Source: Halomonas korlensis (GTDB taxonomy: Bacteria > Pseudomonadota > Gammaproteobacteria > Pseudomonadales > Halomonadaceae). Taken from it: 64,000 bases of DNA. Positions 29,388-40,932 of this stretch are shown piece by piece; within the stretch, counting starts at the first letter, position 1; the number at the start of each line of letters is the position of its first letter. A program made the position numbers and the translations under genes. Under the pieces are notes generated by a model. That model saw nothing but the letters and a program-made list of their open reading frames with translations. It ran no database searches and was not told the origin of the DNA. The stretch is taken from contig NZ_FPBP01000001.1 of assembly GCF_900116705.1 (NCBI RefSeq), positions 124,001 to 188,000 of the forward strand, written 5' to 3'.

Positions 29388-29690
29388 TCACTGAGCCTCG
29401 CCCTGATAATTTTCAACTTGGCTCTTGAGCTTCTGGCCGGGCCGGAAAGTCACCACGCGCCGCGCCGAAATGGGGATTTCCTCGCCAGTCTTGGGGTTGC
29501 GCCCCGGCCTTTCACGCTTGTCGCGAAGATCAAAGTTACCGAATCCCGATAACTTGACTTGCTCATTCTCGCGCAAACAAGCGCGAATCTCCTCGAAGAA
29601 GGCCTCCACCATGGACTTGGCCTCACGCTTGGAGAGGCCAAGTTCGGCGTGCAGATGTTCGGCCAGTTCCGCCTTGGTCAACGCACCCAT
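29388..29690 (-). CDS. ihfA: Integration host factor subunit alpha
   Basis: This is a 100-residue DNA-bending protein that forms a heterodimer with IhfB. It starts [10 protein letters not shown] at 29690, preceded by GAGGA, and contains V-K-L-S-G-F-G-N-F and the DNA-clamp sequence [10 protein letters not shown], a HU/IHF family hallmark. The order pheS-pheT-ihfA is the classic gammaproteobacterial one. The gap to pheT is 73 bases. The frame is open to 29843, but that part overlaps pheT and is not IHF-like. Confidence 0.96.
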   Translation of the reverse strand: MGALTKAELAEHLHAELGLSKREAKSMVEAFFEEIRACLRENEQVKLSGFGNFDLRDKRERPGRNPKTGEEIPISARRVVTFRPGQKLKSQVENYQGEAQ

Positions 29691-29763
29691 GTTCACTTCC
29701 TCATGGTGGGGTCTGCCCCGCCGGCCGACACTCTCACTGCTGTCGAAATGATCCGATTCGACG

Positions 29764-32142
29764 TTATCCACGCAGCTCAGCACCCAGATGCTGACGAGAT
29801 TCGGTGACGATGGCATCGACCAACTGATTGATTTCCTCGTCATTCAGCGTGCGCGAAGGATGCTGCCAGGTCAAGCCCAAGGCAACGCTCTTGCGCCCTT
29901 CCGGTACTCCCTGCCCTCGATAGACATCGAACAGCCGAGCCTCGGACAGCCATTCGCCGGCCTGGCTCGCGATGGTATCGAGCAGCGCCTGCACCGGAAG
30001 ATCCGCGCCGACAAGAAAGGCCAGGTCGCGACGCACTTCAGGATGACGCGACAGTGGCGTAAAGGTCGGCACCCGGCCCTGCGTCAAGGCGTCGAGCCGG
30101 ACCTCAAAAAGCAGCGCATCTACCTTGAGGCCCAGAGAGGCACGAACCGCCGGATGCAATGTCCCGATCCAGCCCGCTTCCTCACCCCGATGCAGTATCC
30201 TCGCACACTGACCCGGATGCAGCGCTGGATGTGCAGCCGGCTCGAAGCGCCAGGCATCAACCTCTCCGAGCGACAACAAGCTTTCCAGATCGCCCTTGAT
30301 GTCGAAGAAATCGGCCTGGCGGTTATCGCCGTTCCAGCCCTCGGGGTCGCGCGACCCGCAGGCCAGCGCTCCCAGCATCGGAACCTGGTGCAAATCATCC
30401 AGCGGTCCGCGGAAGGTGAGGCCCGTCTCGAAGAGCCGCACCCGGGTCTGCTGGCGATTCAGGTTATGCTGCATGGCCCGCACCAGGCCGGGAAAGAGAC
30501 TCGCGCGCATCACCGAAAGATCACTGGAAATGGGGTTGGCCAACACGGGCGATACCGCCTCGGGGAACATGGCGCGCTGTAGTTCCGGCGCCACGAAGCT
30601 ATAGGTAATCGCTTCCTGATAGCCGCGAGCAACCATCTGGCGACGCAGACGAGTAAGCGGCACCTTGGCCTCGTTATCCGCCCGCAAGGCCAGGCGAGCA
30701 GCAGGACGACGTACCGGCAAGCGATTGTAGCCATGGATACGTGCCACTTCCTCGATCAGATCCTCCTCGATGGCGACATCGAAACGCCAGCTGGGGACCC
30801 GAACCACCCATTCTCCCGCGCGCTTGTCCACGGTCATGCCCAGGCGCTGCAGTATCTCGGTAACCTCGTCAACCGCCAAGGGCATGCCCAGCGCCTGCGT
30901 GAGGCGCGTCTCACGCAGTGTGGTCGAACGCGCCGCGGGCAAGTGATCATTATCTTCGACCACTACCAGGGGGCCGGGCTCGCCGCCGGTAATGGCAAGC
31001 AATAGCGCCGTGGCTCGCTCCGCGGCATCGCGGGCGAGGTCAGCATCGACACCGCGCTCGAAACGATGCGAGGCATCGGTGTGCAGGCCGTAGCGACGCG
31101 CTTGGCCGGCAATTGCCAGGGGGGCAAAAAAGGCAGCCTCGAGGAAAATATCGCGTGTCTGACCACCAACGCCCGAGTGCTCTCCTCCCATGACACCGGC
31201 GATCGCCAACGGCCCCCGCTCGTCGGCAATGACCAGCGTGTCAGCGTCGAGGGAAATATCCTGACCATCGAGCAACACCAGCCTCTCGCCCTCGCGAGCA
31301 AGTCGAACGATCACTGCTCCGTGGAGATTGGCCAGGTCGAAAGCATGCAGGGGTTGGCCAATTTCGAGCATGACGTAGTTGGTGATATCGACTACGGGAT
31401 CAATGCTACGAACCCCGCTACGCCGGAGCCTTTCCACCATCCAGAGCGGCGTTTCGGCAGTAACATCGACGCCCTTGATCAGTCGCCCGATATAACGCGG
31501 ACAGCGCTCTCCGACTTCGACCCTGACTGGAAAATCGAGGTCGTGGGTACTGGGCACCGGGGCGATATCAGGCCCCGCGACCGGTAGCCGGTTGAGAACA
31601 CCGACCTCGCGAGCCAGGCCCTTGAGACTCAGACAGTCGCCTCGATTAGGCGTGAGATCCACGTCAATGGTGTGGTCGTCAAGGCCCATGAAGTCTCGAA
31701 AACTCTCGCCAACCGGGGCGCTGACTGGAAGCTCGAGGATGCCTGCGGAGGTTTCCTCCTCGAGCCCCAGTTCCGAGGCCGAACAAACCATCCCGCGCGA
31801 CTCGACGCCGCGCAGCTTGGCCTTCTTGATCGTGAAATCTCCAGGCAGCAAAGCACCGACTTGGGCAAAGGGCACTTTCTGGCCCACGGCTACATTGGGC
31901 GCGCCGCATACCACTTGCACCGGCTCGCCGCTACCGTCGTCTACCCGGCAGACATTGAGCTTATCGGCGTCCGGGTGCGGTTCCTTGCCAACGACCTCGG
32001 CCACCACCACGCCGTCGAAAGCTGCCGCCACCGGCGCGATCGCATCGACCTCCAGACCCGCCATGGTGAGCTGATCGGCCAGGGCCTGAGTGGAGAGCGG
32101 CGGCGAAATCCAGTCACGCAGCCACTGTTCGGAAAATTTCAT
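29764..32142 (-). CDS. pheT: Phenylalanyl-tRNA synthetase beta subunit
   Basis: This is a 792-residue subunit (E. coli 795). It begins [12 protein letters not shown]. An EMAP/tRNA-binding domain (about residues 40-150, with [10 protein letters not shown]), the B3/B4 editing domain, B5 and a C-terminal anticodon-binding domain ([13 protein letters not shown]) are recognisable. The ATG at 32142 follows AGGA. The gene lies 34 bases after pheS. Confidence 0.96.
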   Translation of the reverse strand: MKFSEQWLRDWISPPLSTQALADQLTMAGLEVDAIAPVAAAFDGVVVAEVVGKEPHPDADKLNVCRVDDGSGEPVQVVCGAPNVAVGQKVPFAQVGALLPGDFTIKKAKLRGVESRGMVCSASELGLEEETSAGILELPVSAPVGESFRDFMGLDDHTIDVDLTPNRGDCLSLKGLAREVGVLNRLPVAGPDIAPVPSTHDLDFPVRVEVGERCPRYIGRLIKGVDVTAETPLWMVERLRRSGVRSIDPVVDITNYVMLEIGQPLHAFDLANLHGAVIVRLAREGERLVLLDGQDISLDADTLVIADERGPLAIAGVMGGEHSGVGGQTRDIFLEAAFFAPLAIAGQARRYGLHTDASHRFERGVDADLARDAAERATALLLAITGGEPGPLVVVEDNDHLPAARSTTLRETRLTQALGMPLAVDEVTEILQRLGMTVDKRAGEWVVRVPSWRFDVAIEEDLIEEVARIHGYNRLPVRRPAARLALRADNEAKVPLTRLRRQMVARGYQEAITYSFVAPELQRAMFPEAVSPVLANPISSDLSVMRASLFPGLVRAMQHNLNRQQTRVRLFETGLTFRGPLDDLHQVPMLGALACGSRDPEGWNGDNRQADFFDIKGDLESLLSLGEVDAWRFEPAAHPALHPGQCARILHRGEEAGWIGTLHPAVRASLGLKVDALLFEVRLDALTQGRVPTFTPLSRHPEVRRDLAFLVGADLPVQALLDTIASQAGEWLSEARLFDVYRGQGVPEGRKSVALGLTWQHPSRTLNDEEINQLVDAIVTESRQHLGAELRG

Positions 32143-32176
32143 GGCAAATCCTGTGTTCTGCTTATCCGGTGGACGA

Positions 32177-33289
<1,113 letters not shown>

Positions 33290-33337
33290 TCAACAACCCA
33301 TCGGGTAATACCGATTCAAGGTTGCGGTCGATGCCAC

Positions 33338-33691
33338 TTACTGGGCAGCCTTGGCCTTCTCGACGATAGCGGCAAAGGCCGCCTTCTCATTCACGGCCAG
33401 GTCAGCCAGCACCTTGCGGTCAATTTCGATGCCCGCTTTCTTCAGGCCACCGACGAAACGGCTGTAGGACATGCCGTGCTGACGGGCGCCAGCATTGATA
33501 CGCTGGATCCACAGGGCGCGGAACTGGCGCTTGCGCTGGCGACGGTCGCGATAGGCATACTGGCCAGCCTTGATAACCGCCTGCTTGGCAACACGAAAGA
33601 CACGCGAACGGGCACCATAGTACCCCTTGGCCTGCTTGAGAATCTTCTTGTGACGGCGACGAGCAACGACGCCACGCTTGACACGAGTCAT
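33338..33691 (-). CDS. rplT: 50S ribosomal protein L20
   Basis: This is a 117-residue basic protein with the L20 start [16 protein letters not shown] and the conserved [18 protein letters not shown] and [11 protein letters not shown]20 is needed for early 50S assembly and in E. coli represses its own operon by binding mRNA before rpmI. It lies 35 bases after rpmI. Confidence 0.98.
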   Translation of the reverse strand: MTRVKRGVVARRRHKKILKQAKGYYGARSRVFRVAKQAVIKAGQYAYRDRRQRKRQFRALWIQRINAGARQHGMSYSRFVGGLKKAGIEIDRKVLADLAVNEKAAFAAIVEKAKAAQ

Positions 33692-33726
33692 AGCAATCTC
33701 CTGACGTTAATGAAACCTACCAAGGT

Positions 33727-33921
33727 TTAGAGGTTAGGCAGCATGCGCTGAACGAGCTGCTTGTCGGCGTCGTGGATCTGCTTCATCCCACGCAGCTGAC
33801 GCTTACGCTTGGTGGATTTCTTGGTCAGAATGTGGCTACGAAATGACTGCTTGTGCTTGAAGCCATTGGCCGTCTTCTTGAAGCGCTTGGCTGCACCACT
33901 GTTGCTCTTGATTTTCGGCAT
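33727..33921 (-). CDS. rpmI: 50S ribosomal protein L35
   Basis: This is a 64-residue basic protein, [17 protein letters not shown] at the start and a [10 protein letters not shown] segment typical of L35. It lies between infC and rplT in the standard order. The 87-base infC-rpmI gap is where the L20 translational operator lies in E. coli. Confidence 0.98.
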   Translation of the reverse strand: MPKIKSNSGAAKRFKKTANGFKHKQSFRSHILTKKSTKRKRQLRGMKQIHDADKQLVQRMLPNL

Positions 33922-34008
33922 GAGAGTAAACTCCGCTCGAGGTTTTTTAGAAAATTCGGGGCCGACAAAAGCCAGGGTAAGCTTCTGTCCGTTGGACGGG
34001 CCGTCGAA

Positions 34009-34548
34009 TCACTTCTTCTTGGGGGCAATGATCATGATCATCTGACGTCCTTCCATCTTAGGGAAAGACTCCACGGTACCAATCTCTTCGAGATCGGCGG
34101 CGATCCGCTCCATCAGCTTACGGCCAATGTCCTGGTGCGCCATTTCACGACCACGGAAACGCAGTGTCACTTTGCCCTTGTCGCCACCTTCGAGGAAACG
34201 CGTCAGGTTCTTCATCTTGACCTGATAGTCACCCTCGTCGGTGCCAGGCCGGAATTTCACTTCCTTCACCTGGATCTGCTTGGTCTTCTTCTTCTGAGCC
34301 GCTTTCTGTTTCTTCTGCTCGAAGACGAACTTGCCGTAGTCCATGATCTTGCAGACGATCGGATCGGCATTGGAAATCTGGACGAGGTCCATACCGGCCG
34401 TTTCGGCACGCTCCAGCGCTTCAGTGGTAGGCACGATGCCCATCTGCTCGCCGTCGCTGTCGATCAGGCGAACCTGATCTTCGGTAATCCGCTCGTTCAT
34501 TGGTGGGCGCTTATCCTGAACACGCCCTCTTGGATTGCTTCTCTTGAT
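34009..34548 (-). CDS. infC: Translation initiation factor IF-3, with a non-ATG (ATC) start
   Basis: IF3 keeps ribosomal subunits apart and checks the initiator tRNA. The first ATG in frame (34500) gives only 163 residues and cuts the N-terminal domain. Reading upstream, an ATC at 34546-34548 lies eight bases after GGAG and is followed by [15 protein letters not shown], like the IF3 start of relatives. This gives 179 residues against 180 in E. coli, where infC starts with AUU and is autoregulated by that codon. [10 protein letters not shown] and [11 protein letters not shown] are IF3 signatures. It follows thrS by 34 bases. Confidence 0.93.
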   Translation of the reverse strand: MKRSNPRGRVQDKRPPMNERITEDQVRLIDSDGEQMGIVPTTEALERAETAGMDLVQISNADPIVCKIMDYGKFVFEQKKQKAAQKKKTKQIQVKEVKFRPGTDEGDYQVKMKNLTRFLEGGDKGKVTLRFRGREMAHQDIGRKLMERIAADLEEIGTVESFPKMEGRQMIMIIAPKKK

Positions 34549-34582
34549 GGTTCCGTCTCCACTATAGCCTTGGAAGATGTCG

Positions 34583-36481
34583 CTATCGCCGTTCGGCCTG
34601 AATCAAGTCGGCGAAGGCATCGACTGCCATGGTACCAAGATTCTCTCCGCTGCGCGTGCGCACGGCCACCGAATCGGACTCGACTTCTTTATCTCCCACC
34701 ACCAGCAGGTAGGGGACCTTCTGCAACGTATGTTCGCGAATTTTAAAGCCGATCTTCTCGTTCCTCAAGTCCGCCTTGACGCGTAGGCCGCTTTTCTGAA
34801 GTCGACGTTCCAGATTAACCGCATAATCACGCTGCGAGTCGGTAATAGTCAACACCGCCGCCTGCTCAGGCGCCAACCATAACGGCATGGCACCGGCATA
34901 GTGTTCGATCAGGATACCGAGAAAGCGCTCGAAGGAACCGAGGATAGCACGATGCAACATCACCGGCGTCTTGCGTGCACCGTCCTCATCGACGAACTGG
35001 GCGCCGAGGCGTCCCGGAAGATTGAAATCGAGCTGCAGGGTACCACACTGCCAGACACGATTGAGACAGTCTCGCAACGCAAACTCGATCTTGGGCCCAT
35101 AGAAAGCCCCCTCTCCCGGTTGCAGCTCCCACTCAAGCCCCGTCGCGTTGAGCGCGGCCTCGAGTCCGGCCTCGGCGCGATCCCACAGACCCGGCTCACC
35201 CATGAAGCCCTCGGGTCGGGTCGAAAGCTTGAGCTCCACGTCTTCGAAGCCGAGCTCTTTGTAGACCTTGAGCGTCAAGGCAATGAAGGCCTCTGCCTCG
35301 GACTGGATCTGACCCTCAGTGCAGAAGATGTGCGCATCATCCTGAGTGAACCCGCGGACTCGCATCAAGCCATGCAGGGACCCGGATGGCTCGTTGCGGT
35401 GACAGCTGCCGAATTCGGCCAGACGCAACGGCAGGTCGCGGTAGCTCTTGAGCCCTTGGTTGAATACCTGCACATGGCAGGGGCAGTTCATCGGCTTGAT
35501 GGCGTATTCGCGCTTCTCGGACTCAGTGGTGAACATCAGGTCGCTATAGTGGCCCCAATGACCAGACTTCTTCCACAGCGACAGGTCGACCACCTGTGGC
35601 GTCCTGATTTCCTGATAGCCGTTCTCAAGCTGCACGCGGCGCATGTACTGCTCGAGCGCCTGATAGATTGTCCAGCCATTGGGATGCCAGAAGACCATCC
35701 CGGGCGCCTCTTCCTGAAGATGAAAGAGGTCCATCTTCTTTGCCAATTTGCGGTGATCACGCTTCTCGGCTTCCTCGAGGCGCTTGAGGTAACCAGTGAG
35801 CTGCTTCTTGTCGCCCCATGCGGTGCCGTAGATGCGAGTCAGCATTGGCCGGTCAGCGTCACCTCGCCAGTAGGCGCCTGCCAGCTTGGTCAGCTTGAAT
35901 ATCTTGAGGTGGCGTGTGTTCGGCACGTGGGGGCCACGGCACATGTCCGTGTATTCCTCGTGATGGTAGAGACGAATGCTCTCCCCCTCCGGAATCTCGC
36001 GAACGATTTCCTGCTTGTAGGGTTCGTTTCGCTCGAGAAACGTCTGCAAGGCCTGGTCACGGTCTACGTATTCGCGCACCACATTGTAGTCATGATCGAT
36101 CAGCGCCTTCATCCGCGCCTCGATGGCGTCGAGATCTTCTGGCGTCACTGAATGACCGAAATCGATATCGTAATAAAAGCCGTCATCAATCACCGGCCCG
36201 ATGGCCATCTTTGCCTCAGGATAAAGCTGTTTGACTGCATGGCCGATAAGATGAGCGCAGGAGTGGCGAATGATCTCTAGCCCTTCTGCATCACGGGCGG
36301 TAATGATCGACACATGCGCGTCGCGGTCAATCGTATCGGCGGCATCCACCAGCACGCCATCGATTTTTCCAGCGATACACGCCTTGGCGAGACCAGGACC
36401 AATGCTCTCCGCCAATTGCATAACGGTTAGAGGCTCGTCGGAGGTTTTCTGGCTGCCGTCCGGCAGCGTCACGATGGGCAT
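34583..36481 (-). CDS. thrS: Threonyl-tRNA synthetase
   Basis: This is a 632-residue class II synthetase. The order is a TGS domain (start [10 protein letters not shown]), an editing domain with H-S-C-A-H-L-I-G-H near residue 74, the catalytic core with R-T-P-Q-V-V-D and N-C-P-C-H-V zinc cysteine near 336, and a C-terminal anticodon-binding domain. The ATG at 36481 follows AAGGA and matches the family start; the frame is open to 36559. It heads the thrS-infC-rpmI-rplT-pheST-ihfA series. Confidence 0.97.
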   Translation of the reverse strand: MPIVTLPDGSQKTSDEPLTVMQLAESIGPGLAKACIAGKIDGVLVDAADTIDRDAHVSIITARDAEGLEIIRHSCAHLIGHAVKQLYPEAKMAIGPVIDDGFYYDIDFGHSVTPEDLDAIEARMKALIDHDYNVVREYVDRDQALQTFLERNEPYKQEIVREIPEGESIRLYHHEEYTDMCRGPHVPNTRHLKIFKLTKLAGAYWRGDADRPMLTRIYGTAWGDKKQLTGYLKRLEEAEKRDHRKLAKKMDLFHLQEEAPGMVFWHPNGWTIYQALEQYMRRVQLENGYQEIRTPQVVDLSLWKKSGHWGHYSDLMFTTESEKREYAIKPMNCPCHVQVFNQGLKSYRDLPLRLAEFGSCHRNEPSGSLHGLMRVRGFTQDDAHIFCTEGQIQSEAEAFIALTLKVYKELGFEDVELKLSTRPEGFMGEPGLWDRAEAGLEAALNATGLEWELQPGEGAFYGPKIEFALRDCLNRVWQCGTLQLDFNLPGRLGAQFVDEDGARKTPVMLHRAILGSFERFLGILIEHYAGAMPLWLAPEQAAVLTITDSQRDYAVNLERRLQKSGLRVKADLRNEKIGFKIREHTLQKVPYLLVVGDKEVESDSVAVRTRSGENLGTMAVDAFADLIQAERR

Positions 36482-36821
36482 GAGACAGTCCTTGAGCGCA
36501 GTGGTGGCCCATACGAAAGACCACATGTCGCGATGAACGAAATTAGCGCAATAAAACACCGCAGACGCATCAGGCCCTTGCCCCTACAGGGCAGGCGAAA
36601 CGCTTCTGGCATCACTCGCGGCGGAGGGAGACTTTAACAGAAAAGCGGCATGGCACGCCATGCGCAACGCGGCGGCCTTCAATTACAGCCAAGACGGCCA
36701 CCAGGACTCAGCAGCACAAAGGTCTGTTGGCAACCGACAGTGGGGGGAAAAATCAGGGGCGCCCTGAGGCGCCCCTGACAACCGAGACATGGCCCGGTGA
36801 TATCGCAAGAAATCAGACCAA
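36482..36821. other. Gap between ompA-type lipoprotein gene and thrS
   Basis: This stretch holds no gene. It contains the terminator at 36748-36778, the upstream region of thrS, and a perfect palindrome GCATGGC-AC-GCCATGC at about 36648-36663 that might be an operator or mRNA hairpin. No confident promoter was assigned. Confidence 0.6.
36748..36778 (-). terminator. Rho-independent terminator of the OmpA-type lipoprotein gene
   Basis: TCAGGGGCGCC at 36753-36763 pairs perfectly with GGCGCCCCTGA at 36768-36778 around CTGA. On the minus strand it is followed by TTTTT, about 45 bases after the lipoprotein stop. Confidence 0.92.
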
Positions 36822-37487
36822 TTACTGGCTGTTGATTTCCACGCGACGGTTCTGTGCACGACCAGCATCCGTATCATTGCTGGCGACCGGACGCTCTTCG
36901 CCGTAACCAACAGTACGCAAGCGGTTGCCGGCGATCCCCTGCGACTGCAGGTACGAGCTTACGGACTCGGCACGCCGCTGCGAGAGGTCACGATTGTACT
37001 CGGCGGTGCCGATGGAATCGGTATGACCTTCGATAACAACGCGGACCTCAGGGCTTTCGCGAAGCGTCCTGGCGACCTGATTCAGCTCACTCTCGGCGGC
37101 AGGGCGCAGCTCAGCCGAGTCGAACGGGAAGGTCACGTCACTGTCGAGAACCACCGGCTCGAACTCGGGCTCGGGCTCGGGTTCCGGCTCGGGCATCGGC
37201 TCGGGTTCCGGCTGCGGCTCAGGTGAACGATCTGCGCACAATAAGCCGCCGATGGCCGCACCAGAGACACCGCCGATAGCAGTGCCTCTATCTTCGTCAG
37301 ACTCGCTGCTGGTGGCATAACCGATACCCCCACCGATCAAGCCACCCGCGAGACCACAGACGACTGGCTGCTGGTACCACGCGCGGTCTGAGGCACCGGA
37401 AGTGGATTGTGACGCCGAACTGGCGCAGCCAGAAAGGCCAACCACCAATGCAGAACCGAGCAACAAACCAGTTGTTGATTTCTTCAT
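36822..37487 (-). CDS. OmpA-family outer-membrane lipoprotein with glycine zipper
   Basis: This is a 221-residue protein starting MKKSTTGLLLGS with the lipobox V-G-L-S-G-C near residue 20. A glycine-zipper segment (G-G-L-I-G-G-G-I-G-Y and A-I-G-G-V-S-G-A-A-I-G-G) is followed by a Pro-Glu repeat linker (about residues 90-113) and a C-terminal OmpA peptidoglycan-binding domain with G-H-T-D-S-I-G-T-A-E-Y-N and N-R-R-V-E-I. It resembles Pal/YiaD-type proteins that tie the outer membrane to the wall. The start at 37487 follows AGGGAG. Confidence 0.88.
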   Translation of the reverse strand: MKKSTTGLLLGSALVVGLSGCASSASQSTSGASDRAWYQQPVVCGLAGGLIGGGIGYATSSESDEDRGTAIGGVSGAAIGGLLCADRSPEPQPEPEPMPEPEPEPEPEFEPVVLDSDVTFPFDSAELRPAAESELNQVARTLRESPEVRVVIEGHTDSIGTAEYNRDLSQRRAESVSSYLQSQGIAGNRLRTVGYGEERPVASNDTDAGRAQNRRVEINSQ

Positions 37488-37768
37488 GTAAAACTCCCTT
37501 GACCCAGTGATGACAAGACAAGCCATTAGCTTATCGATAATGCCATACAGAGTATTTTATCGGTTGGCTGTTATCAGCCACCTTTTGAACCTTGATCCCT
37601 TACCGACCATCTCAGAAACATAACTTATTCAAGAAACGTAACTTATCTGGTCGACCTATGACGCAGCAATGCAGATAGGCACTGCCCGAAAATCAGTCGT
37701 CTACGACTACCGAACAGCATGGGTCAGTTTGGCCCAACATGCAATCGCGTTTTTACCGCCTGATCCGA

Positions 37769-38236
37769 TCAATATCGGCTTTCGGGCCAGCGTCGATGAA
37801 ATTCTAGCACAGCACTGGCAGCGGCGAGTACTGGCTCGCGCATCTCGTCTTCGACAGCAAGCCGTTGTTGATCTTCTTTGAGGCGTTCCTGAGAACTCAA
37901 GGCATCACGTGCGGAATGCGTATGCAGGTGGCGCGTCCGTTCATGGACCTCCCCAAAAGCGCGAAAAGCTGGCCGTTCCATGAGGTCAGGGTCGAGTATC
38001 TCCAACAACACCTTGCACCGCCAGGCGCCTTCTGTGACATCAACTTGCCCCTGCGCGAGCGCCGATGCCACCATCTCTAGGTTGTCCAGACAGTTTTGAC
38101 GAGCTCGTTGATCTTCTTCCTGTCGATACTCGCGACGCCGTCGCACCTCACGCCACAACGTATAAGCGTAAACCGATAACCCGATGACAAGCATCAAGGC
38201 CAAAGCAAGAAGCACAAGACTGGTGTTCGTCGACAT
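37769..38236 (-). CDS. DUF2489 protein
   Basis: This is a 155-residue protein with one N-terminal membrane anchor (about residues 6-25) and a long charged, helical cytoplasmic part containing R-A-R-Q-N-C-L-D-N-L-E-M-V-A and V-T-E-G-A-W-R-C-K. These strings fit DUF2489, a proteobacterial family of unknown role. The ATG at 38236 is preferred because GGAG lies six bases before it; the frame is open to 38257. Confidence 0.75.
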   Translation of the reverse strand: MSTNTSLVLLALALMLVIGLSVYAYTLWREVRRRREYRQEEDQRARQNCLDNLEMVASALAQGQVDVTEGAWRCKVLLEILDPDLMERPAFRAFGEVHERTRHLHTHSARDALSSQERLKEDQQRLAVEDEMREPVLAAASAVLEFHRRWPESRY

Positions 38237-38387
38237 GGACATCTCCGTGAAAATCATCGGCTGTACAAATACTATACAGCATGAGCCTTCACGCCCCCAA
38301 CGCCTACTGGATAAACATCAGGCGAGAAGCCGAGGGTGTCCGTCAATATGAGCGGCAAACCGAAACTTGAAATAAATGGTGGATCAA

Positions 38388-39305
38388 TCAAGTAACCCAA
38401 AGCACAGCGTAATGATCAAGCAGCAAAATGCCAAAGACGCCAAGAATATAGCGTATGGAGAACCAGAAAGCGGCCAATGGCGCCTCCAGATCACGGCCCC
38501 GCCAGACTTTCCAGTTCCAGTACATGAAGCGCAGGTTCAATGCCATCACACCGACCAGGTAAATAGCCCCGCTCATGCCAATCACAAAAGGCATCAATGT
38601 CACAGCCACCGTCAACCAACCGTAGAGCCAGACCTGGAGGCGCGTAAACGCATCACCATGGGTTACCGGCAACATGGGCACGCCAGCGCGGGCGTACTCA
38701 TCACGCTTGTAAATCGCCAAGGCCCAGAAGTGCGGTGGCGTCCAGGCAAAGATGATCAACAGCAACAGCAAGGGTTCCGGACCGAGTTGACCAGTTACCG
38801 CCGTCCAGCCCAGCAGCGGCGGTGCGGCGCCGGCCACCCCGCCGATAACGATATTCTGCGGTGTGGCCCGCTTCAAAAAGGTCGTATAGATGAGGGCATA
38901 GCCGATCAGCGAGCCTAGCGTTAACCAGGCTGTCAGAACATTCACCTGCCATATCAACACCGCTATACCTGCGACAGAAAGCAGAGTTGCCCACCCCAAT
39001 GCAACAGGCATGGGCATCCGCTGAGAGGCTAGCGGACGACGTGATGTTCTGAGCATCAAAGCGTCGAGACGGCGATCGACTACATGGTTGAAGGCCGCCG
39101 CCCCTCCTGCAGCCAGGCCGATTCCCAGCAGACCAAAAACGACAACTGACAATGAAGGCAACGTAGGAGTAGCGAGGGCCATGCCCACTAACGCACAGGC
39201 CAGCATGACCACGACCACTCGTGGCTTACACAAGGTCAGCAGGTCACGCCAGCTCCATTGAACGTCTTCCATCGACTCAGCACGCTCGACCATCGCGTTA
39301 GGCAT
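38388..39305 (-). CDS. ctaB: Protoheme IX farnesyltransferase (heme O synthase)
   Basis: This is a 305-residue UbiA-superfamily prenyltransferase that adds farnesyl to heme B, the first step to heme A for the aa3 oxidase. The prenyl-diphosphate motif N-H-V-V-D-R-R-L-D-A near residue 73 and Y-T-x-x-L-K-R near 144 are clear, with about eight or nine membrane segments. The start overlaps the end of ctaA by 8 bases. It is the last gene of the oxidase operon; a sco gene is not found after it. Confidence 0.94.
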   Translation of the reverse strand: MPNAMVERAESMEDVQWSWRDLLTLCKPRVVVVMLACALVGMALATPTLPSLSVVVFGLLGIGLAAGGAAAFNHVVDRRLDALMLRTSRRPLASQRMPMPVALGWATLLSVAGIAVLIWQVNVLTAWLTLGSLIGYALIYTTFLKRATPQNIVIGGVAGAAPPLLGWTAVTGQLGPEPLLLLLIIFAWTPPHFWALAIYKRDEYARAGVPMLPVTHGDAFTRLQVWLYGWLTVAVTLMPFVIGMSGAIYLVGVMALNLRFMYWNWKVWRGRDLEAPLAAFWFSIRYILGVFGILLLDHYAVLWVT

Positions 39306-40377
39306 GCACCCACTCCTTCTCAGCCCGTAAATGTCTGTTCGGTTCCCGTACCGACTGCCGCCAATGCCATACCGCTAGCGTCATAAGAATGACCAACAAT
39401 ACCGCTCCGGCGGTATGGGCCAACGCCAACCACAAGGGCAACCAAAGCAAGACGTTAGCGACGCCCAAAAAGAACTGTATAGCATAACCTCCCAGCACGG
39501 CACCAAGCCAGGGGCGTAAAGGTGGTTCTTGCCAGTATCGCCAGGCGAGGATCAATAACGCTAGCCCCAGCAAACCTGCACCTACTCGATGCCCAATCTG
39601 GATGGCAGTACGAGCATCGGCATGCAACTGTCCATGAAGATAGCTCGGCCCGACGGTTTGTGTCAGATGAAAGCCTTCGCTCCAGTCGGTACCCGGCCAC
39701 CATTGGCCGTTACAGGTGGGAAAGCCCTGGCAGGCAATACCCGCATAGTTGCTGGAGACCCATCCGCCGAGCGCCAATTGCAAAAACAGCAACAGCACCG
39801 CCGCTGCCCAGAGAGGGGTTAGACGTCGAGGCTTAACCGCCGTTCGCTCACCCCTCGCTAACCGGCGCAATCTCAAGTGTAACCACAAGAACAACAACAT
39901 GACCGATAAACCACCCAAAAGATGGAGGGTTACTACCTGCGGCCAGAGTTTAAGGGTCACGGTAAATGCACCAAAGGCACCCTGAACCAGAATCATGGCC
40001 AGGAGGGCGAGACTCACCCGCCAAGGATAGCCGGCAACACGACGCAACGAAGCACCGAACACCAACAAGGCAATCACCAGCAGACCCAGCGAAGAGGCCA
40101 GGTAACGGTGCGTCATCTCGACCCAAGCCTTGAAGCTTTCCAGCGGGGTATCAGGACTGTGGCTCAAGGCACGCTCGGCATCCGGCACGACCATCTCACC
40201 ATAACAACCCGGCCAGTCGGGACATCCCAGCCCCGCATCGACCAACCGTGTCCAGGCTCCCACCAACACCACTATCACGGTAAAGATCACGCCGACCAGA
40301 CTCAGAGTGACCAATACGTTAAGCCGGCGTTGCTGCCTTGCACTTACTCCCTCTCCAACCGCCTGCTGCGCTTTCAT
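39298..40377 (-). CDS. ctaA: Heme A synthase (Cox15/CtaA)
   Basis: This is a 359-residue, eight-helix membrane monooxygenase that converts heme O to heme A. Conserved heme-binding segments include V-E-M-T-H-R-Y near residue 88, V-T-L-H-L-L-G-G near 150 and I-G-H-R-V-G-A-G near 262. The start overlaps the preceding gene by 4 bases (ATGA). The long C-terminal type without the Bacillus loop cysteines fits type 2 CtaA. Confidence 0.94.
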   Translation of the reverse strand: MKAQQAVGEGVSARQQRRLNVLVTLSLVGVIFTVIVVLVGAWTRLVDAGLGCPDWPGCYGEMVVPDAERALSHSPDTPLESFKAWVEMTHRYLASSLGLLVIALLVFGASLRRVAGYPWRVSLALLAMILVQGAFGAFTVTLKLWPQVVTLHLLGGLSVMLLFLWLHLRLRRLARGERTAVKPRRLTPLWAAAVLLLFLQLALGGWVSSNYAGIACQGFPTCNGQWWPGTDWSEGFHLTQTVGPSYLHGQLHADARTAIQIGHRVGAGLLGLALLILAWRYWQEPPLRPWLGAVLGGYAIQFFLGVANVLLWLPLWLALAHTAGAVLLVILMTLAVWHWRQSVREPNRHLRAEKEWVHA

Positions 40378-40925
40378 CGCTTGGCCACCTCGGCGTCAAC
40401 CGATCCAGGTGGCTGAGGGTTCATGTCAAGCAACTGCTGCACATCGTCCAGCACATCGGCAGCATCGACTCCTTCCGTATAGGAAACTGCGGCCATTCCC
40501 TGGGGATCCAGCACCCAAAGCTTTCCCGGAGACCGCCACTCCGGCACCTCGGCCCACTGGGCCAGGGTTTCACCAGGCAAGGGTTCCGTGGCCTGTCCAC
40601 CGATACGCAAGCGGCTGATACGATCGGCCTCTCGACCAAGGGCACGATGTAGCCGCCACCACTGATCGGCCTGGGCATCGCATTCGGTGCCGCAATCGAA
40701 GGCGAGAATCCAATCATTGGTCTGTAGAGATAGAGGTAATTCATTAAGTGGCCACTCAGCGAGCAGCGGCACTTCTGGAGAAAGCTCACCATGCGCGGTA
40801 CGCTGCTCGGGAATGCCTACACGCCAGGTCACCATGACCCAGGCCGCCAGCATGGGGAGCGCAAAAACGGTAATCAAGGCCAGAAGTTTCAGTCGGGAAC
40901 GGCGCAGGGCGCGATCGGGATTCAT
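40374..40925 (-). CDS. Membrane-anchored Sco-like / thioredoxin-like assembly protein with CxxxC
   Basis: This is a 183-residue protein starting MNPDRALRRSRLK, with one membrane anchor (about residues 12-34) and a periplasmic domain. Cys78 and Cys82 in D-C-G-T-E-C form the C-x-x-x-C spacing of Sco copper chaperones, followed by a strand-helix layout ending L-W-V-L-D-P-Q-G. The place between surf1 and ctaA is that of a conserved hypothetical in pseudomonad oxidase operons. A role in CuA or heme assembly is inferred. Both ends overlap or nearly touch the neighbours. Confidence 0.75.
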   Translation of the reverse strand: MNPDRALRRSRLKLLALITVFALPMLAAWVMVTWRVGIPEQRTAHGELSPEVPLLAEWPLNELPLSLQTNDWILAFDCGTECDAQADQWWRLHRALGREADRISRLRIGGQATEPLPGETLAQWAEVPEWRSPGKLWVLDPQGMAAVSYTEGVDAADVLDDVQQLLDMNPQPPGSVDAEVAKR

Positions 40926-40932
40926 CAAGAAA

